Positions 1 through 6,751 of a stretch of DNA of 15,708 nucleotides are shown here, piece by piece. Both the position numbers and the translations under genes were made by a program. Under the pieces are notes generated by a model. The model was not told the DNA's origin. It was given only the letters and a program-made list of their open reading frames with translations, and did no database searches. How positions within the stretch are numbered: position 1 is the first letter of the stretch; the number at the start of each line of letters is the position of its first letter. The stretch comes from JAVXAG01 sp040307645 (GTDB taxonomy: Bacteria; Bacillota; Clostridia; Peptostreptococcales; Anaerovoracaceae). The stretch lies in the NCBI GenBank assembly GCA_040307645.1, contig JAWRJF010000041.1:1-15708 (forward strand). Direction: 5' to 3'.

Positions 1-54
1 AAATATCATAAACCATAAAATTTAACATCACTTATTTGACTGAGATCAAATAGC

Positions 55-97
55 AAAACTGGACGCATAAAAATGCGTCCAGAAAGTCAATTTTTTT
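55..97. terminator. Intrinsic terminator downstream of the AGCS symporter gene
   Basis: A perfect 10-bp stem (59-68 pairs with 73-82, CTGGACGCAT/ATGCGTCCAG) encloses an AAAA loop. Read on the minus strand it is followed by TTTTGCTATTT, so it can end the symporter transcript. Read on the plus strand it is followed, after eight bases, by a run of seven T (91-97), so it may also stop transcription from the other side. A smaller inverted repeat (TGTGTCA 107-113 with TGACACA 124-130) lies between this hairpin and the symporter stop codon. Confidence 0.8.
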
Positions 98-150
98 ATT
101 AAATTGTGTGTCACCCCAACATTTGACACAGAGCCTTTTTAGTATTTATA

Positions 151-1557
151 TTATTTCCAAAGGTCAGTATTATGAAGTCCAATATCTGCTGCCTTAAATA
201 CAGGGTTTTTACCCTCTTTTCTTTGGTCGGTATAATTCTTTAATGCCTTACATGCTATTCCACCAAGTGCAAACATAGCAATACAGTTTACAAGCGCCAT
301 TCCAGCCATTAATATATCTGCTGTATTCCAAGCAAGGGTAAGGCTAGCATTAGCTCCTACAAATACCATTATTACAGCTAAAACTCTAAATACAAACATA
401 AATGTTGAGTTTTCACTAATGAATTTAATATTAGCTTCTGCATAGAAATAGTTTCCAATTAATGATGTAAAAGCAAATAACGCTACTGAAACCGTTATGA
501 TTCCAACACCTATTTCGCCAAATTGTGACTGAACACTCTGCTGTACTAGAGGAATACCATTTAATTCTCCACCTACTTCATAAATGCCAGTGCAAAGTAT
601 TATAAATACAGTAGTTGAACAAATAATAAGTGTATCAATAAATACTGAAATTACCTGTACAAGACCTTGCTTTACAGGGTGACTTACATCAGCCGCAGCT
701 GCAGCATTTGGTGCAGAACCCATACCAGCTTCATTACTGAATAAACCTCTCTTAACGCCCCATACCATACATGATCCAGCAAATCCTCCAAATATCTTTT
801 GGAAATCAAACGCATCAGCAAATATTGCTTTAAAGATTTCTGGAAGAGCTCCAATATGTGTAATAGTGATAATTAATCCAATTACAATATAAATTGTAGC
901 CATAACAGGTACAAGAATAGATGAAACTTTACTAATCTTATGTGCTCCACCAAAGAAAAGTATAGCTGCTATAAGCGCTAAAATAACACCTACGATTATT
1001 GCCACTGTTTTATAGCTTTCACCTGCATAGTGTTCAAAAGCAGATGCGATATTATATGCTTGTAATCCATTAAAACCAAAGGCAAAAGTCAAAATTAACA
1101 AGATGGCAAATATTACACCTAGCCATCTAGCATTTAGGGCTCTTTCTATGTAATACGCAGGTCCACCTTTAAAAATCTCTCCATCTTCTCTTTTATAAAT
1201 CTGAGCCAGCGTAGACTCAATAAAAGCTGAAGCCGAACCAATTATAGCCATAATCCACATCCATAGTACAGCTCCTGGTCCACCAAGAACAATTGCTGTC
1301 GCAACACCAGAAATGTTACCTGTACCAACTCTCGATGCAGTTGCAATCATCAATGCCTGGAAAGATGAAATCCCGCCTTCATGACTCTTCTCAGTCAAGA
1401 CTCTGATGCCTTCTGGCAATAGTCTTATCTGTACAAACTTAGTTCTTAACGTAAAATATATTCCAACAATTATCAACAGCCAGAATAATAAATTACTATA
1501 AATCCAGCCATCTACCACATCGGAGATTTCTGTGATTTTTTCAATAAACTCACTCAA
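151..1557 (-). CDS. AGCS-family sodium:amino-acid (alanine/glycine) symporter
   Basis: An integral membrane carrier of 468 residues that imports a small amino acid, typically alanine or glycine, with sodium. Family signatures are visible: the segment near residues 79-98 with GTGNISGVATAIVLGGPGA, the motif KGGPAYYIE at about 130-138, and many hydrophobic segments along the whole length, which matches the usual family size of 440-490. The start is TTG at 1555-1557. It is chosen because AGGAGGA (1566-1572 on the complement) lies eight bases upstream and no ATG fits better. The gene follows the phosphoesterase gene by 160 bases and probably has its own promoter in that gap. A terminator follows it. 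Exact substrate cannot be told from sequence; alanine, glycine or another small amino acid are all possible. Confidence 0.95.
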   Translation of the reverse strand: MSEFIEKITEISDVVDGWIYSNLLFWLLIIVGIYFTLRTKFVQIRLLPEGIRVLTEKSHEGGISSFQALMIATASRVGTGNISGVATAIVLGGPGAVLWMWIMAIIGSASAFIESTLAQIYKREDGEIFKGGPAYYIERALNARWLGVIFAILLILTFAFGFNGLQAYNIASAFEHYAGESYKTVAIIVGVILALIAAILFFGGAHKISKVSSILVPVMATIYIVIGLIITITHIGALPEIFKAIFADAFDFQKIFGGFAGSCMVWGVKRGLFSNEAGMGSAPNAAAAADVSHPVKQGLVQVISVFIDTLIICSTTVFIILCTGIYEVGGELNGIPLVQQSVQSQFGEIGVGIITVSVALFAFTSLIGNYFYAEANIKFISENSTFMFVFRVLAVIMVFVGANASLTLAWNTADILMAGMALVNCIAMFALGGIACKALKNYTDQRKEGKNPVFKAADIGLHNTDLWK

Positions 1558-1622
1558 TGTAAAATTCCTCCTAAAACAAAATTAATAAAAATATTTTTTC
1601 GAATACCAAAATACTAGTATAC

Positions 1623-1651
1623 ATTATGCCATATTTTCTACAAATTGAAAA
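1623..1651 (-). promoter_or_regulatory. Candidate sigma-A promoter for the AGCS symporter gene
   Basis: On the minus strand, TTTTCA (1646-1651) is followed after 17 bases by CATAAT (1623-1628), which is preceded by TGG, an extended -10 context. Transcription would begin near 1616, about 59 bases before the TTG start. An alternative reading uses TTGTAG and TATACT with a 16-base spacer slightly downstream. A short palindrome (ATACTAGTAT) sits just after this point and could be an operator. The surrounding 160-base gap is otherwise only A/T-rich. Confidence 0.4.
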
Positions 1652-1717
1652 CATGTTTTTTTTATGTTTTTTTGATTTTTTTCATTTTTTTAATTCTGTT
1701 ACAGATATCTAAGGAAT

Positions 1718-2263
1718 TTATAGTAATTTTTCCATAAAAATATCTCCGCTTTCTAAATCCTTCCATTTAAAGCCTTTCTCATCAGCAATAACATAGCTAT
1801 GAGGCGTACCTTCTTTTGGGATTGATACAGAACCGGGATTTATGTACATATAATTTTCATGTTCAAAACACTTAGATATATGGGTATGTCCATTTAACAG
1901 AATATCTCCTTTTTGTAAAGGTGGTAAATTTTCCCTATTATATATATGTCCATGAGTAGCATATATTACTCGGTTCCCTAGCAAAACAACTGCATAATCA
2001 GCAAGCACCGGGAAATCCAAAACCATCTGGTCGACTTCTGCCTCACAATTGCCTCTAACACAAAGTATTTTTCCTTTATTCATATTAAGCATATTTATTA
2101 CTTCTTTAGGATTATATTCTCTCGGCAAATCATTTCTTGGGCCATGATAAAGAATGTCGCCTAAAAGTAACAACCTTTCTGCTTTCTCTTCTGCAAACCG
2201 ACCAAGCATTAACCTGCAATAATGTGCAGATCCATGTATATCAGATGCTATCATTAATTTCAT
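1718..2263 (-). CDS. yfcE: YfcE/MJ0936-type metallophosphoesterase (phosphodiesterase)
   Basis: A soluble phosphodiesterase of 181 residues with the calcineurin-like fold, using two metal ions (often Mn) to cut phosphodiester bonds. The full set of metal-site motifs is present: SDIHG at 7-11 (D8, H10), GD at 35-36, RGNCE at 70-74, THGH at 103-106 and NGHTH at 124-128. The length is that of the YfcE family. The ATG at 2261-2263 lies inside the 3' end of the CDF gene (23-base overlap) with GAGGAGGA a few bases upstream, so the two are translationally linked and co-transcribed under the NiCo riboswitch. Metal dependence may explain its pairing with a metal pump, but that is inference. The natural substrate is unknown. 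Confidence 0.92.
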   Translation of the reverse strand: MKLMIASDIHGSAHYCRLMLGRFAEEKAERLLLLGDILYHGPRNDLPREYNPKEVINMLNMNKGKILCVRGNCEAEVDQMVLDFPVLADYAVVLLGNRVIYATHGHIYNRENLPPLQKGDILLNGHTHISKCFEHENYMYINPGSVSIPKEGTPHSYVIADEKGFKWKDLESGDIFMEKLL

Positions 2264-3179
2264 TTTTGTCCTCCTCGTTATGTAATTTTGTTGGATTCAC
2301 ATGAACCATGCAGTGTTTTACTCCTTCAAAATTGTTTTCTATTTCGTCATGTACATGCTCCGCTATTTTATGAGCATTCCAAAGATTCACATTTCCATCT
2401 GCTGCTATCTCTACATCTACATATATTTTGGCGCCAAACAGCCTGGTTTTTATATCATCTATTTTAACGACACCTTCTTGTTTTTCAATTATCGTTTTCA
2501 TTTCTTCAACGACTTGGTCCGAACATGATCTATCTATCATCTTATTCATTGCATCTTTAAATATATCATAGGCTGCTTTTTCAATAAAGAGACAGATTAC
2601 TAGACTCGCTATTGGGTCCAATACAGGGTATCCCATTCTTGCCCCTAAAATACCAACGAAAGCTCCTATTGAAGATAAAGAATCAGACCTGTGATGCCAT
2701 GCATCAGCCATAAGCGCACCAGAATTTATTTTTTTAGCTGCACTTCTAGTAAACCAATACATCCATTCTTTTACGATAACAGAAAGAACAGCTGTAAAAA
2801 GAGCTAATCTTCCAGGTATAAGCAATGGAGACTGACTAGTGCCTATTATTTTTTCTATCCCACTTATCCCTATACCGATACCTGTTGCTCCTAAAATAAC
2901 AGCCAAGATACTAGAAGCAACGCACTCTAGACGTTCATGACCATATCGATGCTCTACATCAGATGCTTTTTCTGACAAAGTCACCCCAATCATAACAATG
3001 AAAGTACTAAATACATCAGAAGCCGAATGAACCGCATCTGATATCATCGCTCCAGAGTTGGATAGAATTCCAGCGATTAATTTAATGAGAGACAATATAA
3101 TGTTAATCACAATACTGATTATGGATACTCTCATTGCAATTTCCTTAGGTGTTCTCTCTATTTCTTTTTTATGTTTCAT
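2241..3179 (-). CDS. CDF-family divalent metal cation efflux pump (CzcD/FieF-like)
   Basis: A six-helix membrane antiporter of 312 residues that expels divalent metals in exchange for protons. Both transmembrane metal-site motifs are present: SDAVHSASD in the second helix and ADAWHHRSD in the fifth (numbered from the ATG start, about residues 47-55 and 156-164). A cytosolic C-terminal domain of about 80 residues follows, ending in the HCMVHVNP strand typical of the family. An upstream in-frame TTG at 3194 exists, but the ATG at 3177-3179 is preferred because GGGGGT lies about seven bases before it. The NiCo riboswitch directly upstream points to cobalt and nickel as the physiological substrates. 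The 3' end overlaps the phosphoesterase gene. Confidence 0.94.
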   Translation of the reverse strand: MKHKKEIERTPKEIAMRVSIISIVINIILSLIKLIAGILSNSGAMISDAVHSASDVFSTFIVMIGVTLSEKASDVEHRYGHERLECVASSILAVILGATGIGIGISGIEKIIGTSQSPLLIPGRLALFTAVLSVIVKEWMYWFTRSAAKKINSGALMADAWHHRSDSLSSIGAFVGILGARMGYPVLDPIASLVICLFIEKAAYDIFKDAMNKMIDRSCSDQVVEEMKTIIEKQEGVVKIDDIKTRLFGAKIYVDVEIAADGNVNLWNAHKIAEHVHDEIENNFEGVKHCMVHVNPTKLHNEEDKNEINDSI

Positions 3180-3254
3180 AATAGTTACCCCCAATTTATT
3201 ATATAAGTCAAGATAGCTCTATGACACATGTAAATCGAATTTCCCCAAGTTAAC

Positions 3255-3300
3255 ATAAAAAACCTGCGAAACAATAAGTATCCTACTGTCCCGCAGGTTT
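3255..3300 (-). terminator. Expression-platform terminator of the NiCo riboswitch
   Basis: On the minus strand AAACCTGCG (3292-3300) pairs with CGCAGGTTT (3260-3268), followed by six T. Its 5' arm is the same stretch that forms the 3' side of aptamer helix P4, and its loop contains the conserved GGGACAGT of the aptamer. Terminator and aptamer are therefore mutually exclusive, the layout expected of a switch that turns the gene on when metal is bound. Confidence 0.85.
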
Positions 3301-3370
3301 TGACCACGCTGTCATACCCACTGCCAATTATGGCCCGGCCCCATGAACTTTCATTCATCGCCTGCTCAGT
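3285..3370 (-). ncRNA. NiCo (czcD) riboswitch aptamer
   Basis: A cis-acting RNA that senses Co2+ and Ni2+ and controls metal efflux. The minus strand reads ACTGAGCAGG at its 5' end and GGGACAGT at its 3' end, both hallmark conserved stretches of this class, with GCCGGGCC between. Helices fit the known four-way junction: P1 is ACTG/CAGT; P2 pairs 3354-3358 with 3343-3347; P3 pairs 3331-3334 with 3323-3326; P4 runs from GCAG to CTGC with an inner TGAC/GTCA hairpin. It sits between a consensus promoter and a CDF efflux gene, the classic context. The class is recognised from memory of the consensus and of the crystallised example, not from a covariance search. Confidence 0.88.
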
Positions 3371-3412
3371 TTGTACTGTAGATTTATATGCAGTGCAAAG
3401 AGTATTTTTTAA

Positions 3413-3441
3413 ATTATATTATAGTCGGACTGTTCTGTCAA
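3413..3441 (-). promoter_or_regulatory. Perfect-consensus sigma-A promoter of the riboswitch/CDF operon
   Basis: On the minus strand TTGACA (3436-3441) and TATAAT (3413-3418) are separated by exactly 17 bases. Both hexamers match the consensus at every base. Transcription should begin near 3406, about 36 bases before the aptamer. The -35 box lies only six bases beyond the stop codon of the preceding gene. A constitutively strong promoter is logical if all control is at the riboswitch terminator. Confidence 0.85.
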
Positions 3442-3446
3442 CTGTA

Positions 3447-4220
3447 TTATAGGGTAAAATTATTTAGATAACAATAATATTTGTAGAAATCATCTAACTT
3501 TTCCTTCTTCTCATCTTCCTTTATTATATCGTTCATTGCCTGAAGTATTTTTTTCATTCTAATATTCTCAAAATATTTAATTTCCACATTTCCCCATTTT
3601 TTTTGTGTTTTTGGAGCATCAAAATAATCCCAAAACAGCATTTTTTCTTTTTTAGGGTCTAACATAATTCTATGACAATCATGACTTTCAATAACACCAT
3701 CCAAACAACTTCTTCCTCTAAAGTCTTCCTTAACCATAAAGGTACCAACAATCTGGCGTTTCTTTTCTTCTTCTCCACTAGGCAAAACAGTTAAAAGACA
3801 AGCGGAATTATGGTTTGCAGCTTTTGGAATTCTCGGTTGCCCTTTAGATGCACCGCTTAAATATCTTCCTGTCGTCAAGCTCCACGTCTCTTTAACATTA
3901 GCTAACGTATTCTCAACAAAACCAAAGGCAATTTGGCCATTATTGCTAATATTTATCTTTTTTATTATCTTATTATATGCTTGTAACTTTCTATTTTCTG
4001 CTGCCTGTTCTGCTTTTTTCTTCTCAATCTCATCTATGACCTTTTCCATCTGATCCTGGGTCTCATCATTATCAAACTTCATAAATTTTTTAAAAGTATT
4101 TGGGTACTGAAATTTTCTTACGTCGCCTGAAAAATCTATTTGTATTTTATTGTCTACTTGTTCTAATACAGTTCCCTTTCCAAACTTCACATGTACTACT
4201 TTTTTACCTTTTAAACTCAT
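3447..4220 (-). CDS. Unknown 257-residue protein with an N-terminal SH3/KOW-like domain
   Basis: No function recognised. Residues 1-48 form a small beta-rich domain with the pattern KGKKVVHVKFGKGTV, then IDFSGDVRKFQYPNTFKKFM. This resembles the short SH3/CarD-like modules found at the N-terminus of many clostridial proteins. Residues 50-85 are charged and probably helical or coiled-coil (rich in E, K and Q). Residues 95-205 form a second domain with conserved-looking patches WSLTTGRYLSG (113-123), NSACLLTVLPSGEEEKKR (138-155) and LFWDYFD (195-201). No signal peptide or membrane segment is seen, so it should be cytosolic. The ATG has AAGGAGGA seven bases upstream. Expression is probably attenuated, because a terminator ends just before the ribosome binding site. 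Neighbours give no clear clue. Confidence 0.8.
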   Translation of the reverse strand: MSLKGKKVVHVKFGKGTVLEQVDNKIQIDFSGDVRKFQYPNTFKKFMKFDNDETQDQMEKVIDEIEKKKAEQAAENRKLQAYNKIIKKINISNNGQIAFGFVENTLANVKETWSLTTGRYLSGASKGQPRIPKAANHNSACLLTVLPSGEEEKKRQIVGTFMVKEDFRGRSCLDGVIESHDCHRIMLDPKKEKMLFWDYFDAPKTQKKWGNVEIKYFENIRMKKILQAMNDIIKEDEKKEKLDDFYKYYCYLNNFTL

Positions 4221-4234
4221 TTTATTCCTCCTTG

Positions 4235-4290
4235 AAAAAAAGAAGGGTCTTCCATATCTGTTTCTTACGAAATGATACCAAAGCCCTTCT
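4235..4290 (-). terminator. Leader terminator (attenuator) in front of the 257-residue gene
   Basis: On the minus strand AGAAGGG (4284-4290) pairs with CCCTTCT (4241-4247) and is followed by seven T (4235-4241). Inside, TATC/GATA and TTTC/GAAA extend the hairpin around a GTAA loop. The ribosome binding site begins right after the T-run and the ATG is 15 bases beyond it. A promoter lies about 45 bases upstream, and the next gene in that direction is on the opposite strand, so this is a leader terminator rather than the end of another gene. Confidence 0.75.
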
Positions 4291-4291
4291 C

Positions 4292-4309
4292 CTAAAGACG
4301 GTTCTTCAT
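4292..4309 (-). other. Possible five-codon leader ORF (MKNRL)
   Basis: ATG AAG AAC CGT CTT TAG lies in the predicted leader, with its stop codon one base before the 5' arm of the leader terminator. That spacing would let a stalled ribosome interfere with terminator folding. No ribosome binding site precedes the ATG, so translation is doubtful. GTCTT within it could also pair with AAGAC in the terminator and serve as an antiterminator arm. Confidence 0.2.
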
Positions 4310-4333
4310 ATATTAAATTTATAGTTTTTATTT

Positions 4334-4362
4334 ATTATATCACAATACTCTGAAAAAATCAA
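4334..4362 (-). promoter_or_regulatory. Sigma-A promoter for the attenuated 257-residue gene
   Basis: On the minus strand TTGATT (4357-4362) and TATAAT (4334-4339) are 17 bases apart. The start point would be near 4327, giving a leader of about 107 bases before the ATG at 4220 that contains the hairpin terminator. It faces away from the promoter of the flavoprotein gene. Confidence 0.65.
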
Positions 4363-4394
4363 ATCACTTTCAAAATTAATCTGTAAAAGCGTTG

Positions 4395-4422
4395 TTGTAT
4401 CTTTTTTATTAATTGATATAAT
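4395..4422 (+). promoter_or_regulatory. Candidate sigma-A promoter for the flavoprotein gene
   Basis: TTGTAT (4395-4400) is followed after 16 bases by TATAAT (4417-4422), predicting a start near 4429 and a leader of about 50 bases. The -10 box is perfect and the -35 box weak. GGAGAG at 4470-4475 is the ribosome binding site of the gene. Confidence 0.5.
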
Positions 4423-4479
4423 TGTATTAGAAAACCAAATAGCATTAATAATTATTTTCACACATAAAAGGAGAGAATT

Positions 4480-5019
4480 ATGAAAAAAGTATTAATTATT
4501 TCTACAAGCCTTAGAAATAACAGTAACTCTGAATTATTGGCAAAGTCTTTGGCAGAAGGTGCAGAAAAAGCAGGTAATACCATAGACTTTATATCTTTAA
4601 AAGGTAAAAACATAAATTTCTGCACAGGTTGTGGTTCTTGCGATTCAACACAAAAGTGCATACTTAATGATGATGCCATTGAAATTGCCAACAAAGCCAA
4701 GGATTCTGACGTCTTAGTATTTGCTACACCTATCTACTTTAATGACATGAGCGGTCAATTAAAAACCCTACTGGATCGTTTTAACCAATTAATGTCATCA
4801 GACTACGCTTTCCGAGACGTATATCTTGTTGCAACAGCTGAAGACAGTGATATAAGCGCTATTGATACTGCGCAAAAAAGTCTTTCCGGCTGGGTTGGTA
4901 GTTTTAAAAAAACTAAGCTCTCCGGCATAATCCGTGGTGTTGGCATAGGCGACCCTGGAGATGCAACAAATTGTCCATCCATAATTGAGAAGGCATACGA
5001 AATGGGAAGTAAAATATAA
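4480..5019 (+). CDS. Flavodoxin-fold NAD(P)H-dependent oxidoreductase / iron-sulfur flavoprotein
   Basis: A cytosolic redox protein of 179 residues in the NADPH-dependent FMN reductase family. The N-terminus (KKVLIISTSLRNNSNSELL, residues 2-20) is the FMN-phosphate binding loop, and ATPIYFNDMSGQLKTLLDR (from about 86) is the conserved second flavin-binding region. Cysteines 48, 51, 54 and 60 (CTGCGSC then C60) form a compact cluster like the one that holds a [4Fe-4S] cluster in archaeal and clostridial iron-sulfur flavoproteins, although some relatives keep the cysteines without a proven cluster. The ATG has AAAGGAGAG upstream. It is a single-gene unit between its own promoter and a strong terminator. 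Its electron acceptor is unknown. Confidence 0.9.
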   Translation: MKKVLIISTSLRNNSNSELLAKSLAEGAEKAGNTIDFISLKGKNINFCTGCGSCDSTQKCILNDDAIEIANKAKDSDVLVFATPIYFNDMSGQLKTLLDRFNQLMSSDYAFRDVYLVATAEDSDISAIDTAQKSLSGWVGSFKKTKLSGIIRGVGIGDPGDATNCPSIIEKAYEMGSKI

Positions 5020-5038
5020 ATTAACACATACAAATTTT

Positions 5039-5088
5039 ATAGAAATAAAAGAGATGTCTCAAGAAGAAAACATCTCTTTTATTTCTAT
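5039..5088. terminator. Bidirectional terminator with a 19-bp perfect stem
   Basis: Bases 5039-5057 are the exact complement of 5070-5088, around a 12-base loop. The arm bases provide a T-rich tail in both directions (TTTTATTT). It lies between convergent genes and reaches into the last codon and stop codon of the amidohydrolase gene, so the same sequence ends both transcripts. Confidence 0.88.
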
Positions 5089-5819
5089 AGTTTCAATAAT
5101 TTCTTGCAATTATTATAGAATACATCTTCTAACTGTTTATCAGTCAAACCACTTACGATAGTTCTTTGCATTTCTACTGTCGGATGATGAAACGGTGCAT
5201 CAAGACCCCACATTATACGATCTGGTCCAATCTCATAGGCTTCCTTTATTTTAGTATGCATTGGCATGCCTGAAGTTTCCATATAAAGATTAGGATATTT
5301 TTTCGCCATATCAAGAGCTGACTGTACATACATGCCATTACCATGACCCATGTGAATCATAACAATTTTAACATCCTTATAGATGTCTGCCAATTGTGCT
5401 ACACTCCATGGCAAAGAAAAAGGCGGATGCCCTGTATGTATCATCAGTGGAATATCATACTCCCTTGCAATTTCTGCAACTGGAAATACACATTCATCAT
5501 TTGGCAGAAAGCTATGAAATAACGGATGTAACTTAATCCCTTTAAATCCATGGTTTTCTACAGCATCACGAATCTGATCCAGGCAATGAGGCTCATTAGG
5601 ATTCACCCATGCAGCTCCAACTAGCCTGTCAGGATACTTGTCTACTGCGTCAATACTTTCCTGAATTGGATAGGTTGAGATAACAGTTTTTTCAACATTA
5701 TATTCATCCATCTGCTGAATCATTTCCTCCGGTGTAATACCCACATTAGACCAGCCTCCAAACCAACCAACATGACTATGAGCATCAATTTTCTTAAACT
5801 GCTTCATTCTGTCTAACAT
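5085..5819 (-). CDS. Amidohydrolase family 2 (TIM-barrel metal-dependent hydrolase)
   Basis: A cytosolic TIM-barrel hydrolase or decarboxylase of 244 residues that uses a divalent metal. Metal and active-site motifs appear in the order known for the Amidohydro_2 (PF04909) family: DAHSH at 12-16, KLHP at 96-99, IHTGHPP at 127-133, IHMGHG at 155-160 and WGLDAPFHHP at 204-213, where D207 is the catalytic aspartate position. The ATG (5817-5819) has AAGGAG upstream. The gene overlaps the ECF S-component gene by seven bases, so the two are translationally coupled and probably act on the same compound after import. The substrate cannot be assigned; members of this family attack ring amides, lactones or carboxylated aromatics. 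Confidence 0.88.
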   Translation of the reverse strand: MLDRMKQFKKIDAHSHVGWFGGWSNVGITPEEMIQQMDEYNVEKTVISTYPIQESIDAVDKYPDRLVGAAWVNPNEPHCLDQIRDAVENHGFKGIKLHPLFHSFLPNDECVFPVAEIAREYDIPLMIHTGHPPFSLPWSVAQLADIYKDVKIVMIHMGHGNGMYVQSALDMAKKYPNLYMETSGMPMHTKIKEAYEIGPDRIMWGLDAPFHHPTVEMQRTIVSGLTDKQLEDVFYNNCKKLLKL

Positions 5820-6358
5820 ATTTCTGCTCCTTTCCCATCTGTTGTATAGATAAAATGCCTTTTTAGGCCTGTCTTCTGTAATGCTTCAGAGATGGCAAAG
5901 GCAATGATGATTCCCGATACCATTTGGAACGTAAGCCCTGGCACTGATGCAATGGCAGCTGCCTTTCCAAAAAGAACAAACCAAAAAATTACATAACCAA
6001 TTCCCTGTGTAATCCCACCGGCAACAGCCGCAACAATCCACAATAAACGACCCTTCATACCCAAAATCTGATGTTTTATAATTGCACCCATTACAAGTGC
6101 CATAGCAGCTTTACAGATTAAAGTCGGTACTGCCCAAATTGTATATCCGCTAACGATGTCTGCAATAGCAGCACCTATTCCTCCAGCTACCGCACCACGC
6201 TTACCGCCTAACATCAGCACGGACAAAAAAATCATAGAATCGCCGATATGCGCATACCCAAAAGGCCCTGGAAATTTAATAATAAATACACCTAAAAATA
6301 CAATAGCAATAAATAATGCTGTTTCACATAGACTTCTAATTCGTTCTGTCTGATTCAT
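5813..6358 (-). CDS. ECF transporter S component (substrate-binding membrane subunit)
   Basis: A small membrane protein of 181 residues with about six hydrophobic segments. It should bind a vitamin-like or other scarce small molecule and work with a shared energising module (EcfA, EcfA', EcfT) encoded elsewhere, since none is present here. HIGDSMIFLSVLMLGGKRGA (37-56) and GGIGAAIADIVSGY (59-72) are typical of the S components grouped in PF07155 (DUF1393 type). The ATG has GGAGGG five bases upstream. The overlapping amidohydrolase suggests that the imported compound is then hydrolysed. A clear -10 box about 60 bases upstream points to separate transcription from the genes before it. Known relatives transport diverse vitamins, so no substrate is claimed. 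Confidence 0.85.
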   Translation of the reverse strand: MNQTERIRSLCETALFIAIVFLGVFIIKFPGPFGYAHIGDSMIFLSVLMLGGKRGAVAGGIGAAIADIVSGYTIWAVPTLICKAAMALVMGAIIKHQILGMKGRLLWIVAAVAGGITQGIGYVIFWFVLFGKAAAIASVPGLTFQMVSGIIIAFAISEALQKTGLKRHFIYTTDGKGAEIC

Positions 6359-6360
6359 CT

Positions 6361-6424
6361 AAACCCTCCGTTATTCATGGCAGCGTCCCGCCACTTAGTC
6401 TTCAGACGCGTCACATTTATTATA
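6361..6424 (-). promoter_or_regulatory. -10 box and short structured leader of the ECF/amidohydrolase pair
   Basis: On the minus strand a perfect TATAAT (6419-6424) predicts a start near 6412. The -35 region is weak (TTTTAA with a 17-base spacer), so an activator may be needed. The roughly 54-base leader holds an inverted repeat GCGTC/GACGC (6405-6409 with 6383-6387), an overlapping GTCT/AGAC hairpin, and an alternative TGGC/GCCA pair that shares bases with the first. No known riboswitch class was recognised in it. Confidence 0.45.
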
Positions 6425-6544
6425 CCTTCCATTTGTTATGATTAAAAGGGACAATAATATTAATTTTAACCAGTACAGTATTTAGAATTAAAGGAAATAT
6501 GAGGACAATTTCTGCTTATACAGTACAATTTCTTATGATTTGCA

Positions 6545-6747
6545 TTAAACAGAATATGTAACAACCCAAATTAAAACTCCTGGATTTTTCATTATAGGCA
6601 TTGAAACTACCGCTTGTCCCGAGCCTGATGGGATGAAAAAATTTAATATGTTTTGAACAATTAACATGCCCTCAGCTAAAGACATAACCATTTTAAATGG
6701 CCCAACGGGAGATTGTTTAACGAAATTGTTAACTTCTTCTTACTCAT
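6545..6747 (-). pseudogene. Decayed remnant of a YfcC-like (DcuC superfamily) carrier gene
   Basis: Four bases after the M20 gene stop, an ATG at 6747 opens a reading frame beginning MSKKKLTISL that stops after 23 codons. In another frame (open to the stop at 6545) lies SLAEGMLIVQ followed by NILNFFIPSGSGQAVVSMPI. The latter matches the signature INFF(I/V)PSGSGQA..MPIMAP of the YfcC family of anaerobic carboxylate or amino-acid carriers. After MPIM the similarity stops. So only a start, one helix and a short tail remain out of a protein normally near 450-500 residues: large deletions plus a frameshift. It was probably the transporter of the same operon as the AbgA-like amidohydrolase. Family assignment is from memory of the motif. 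Confidence 0.65.
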
Positions 6748-6751
6748 AATC

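Noticed and set aside
1660..1700. T-rich run upstream of the symporter gene as a terminator of the phosphoesterase gene
   Set aside because: The T-run is on the plus strand while the gene is on the minus strand, and no stem precedes it in the needed orientation.
6471..6526. Two CAGTAC words 50 bases apart upstream of the ECF S component
   Set aside because: Six bases repeated twice in A/T-rich DNA is not enough to propose an operator.
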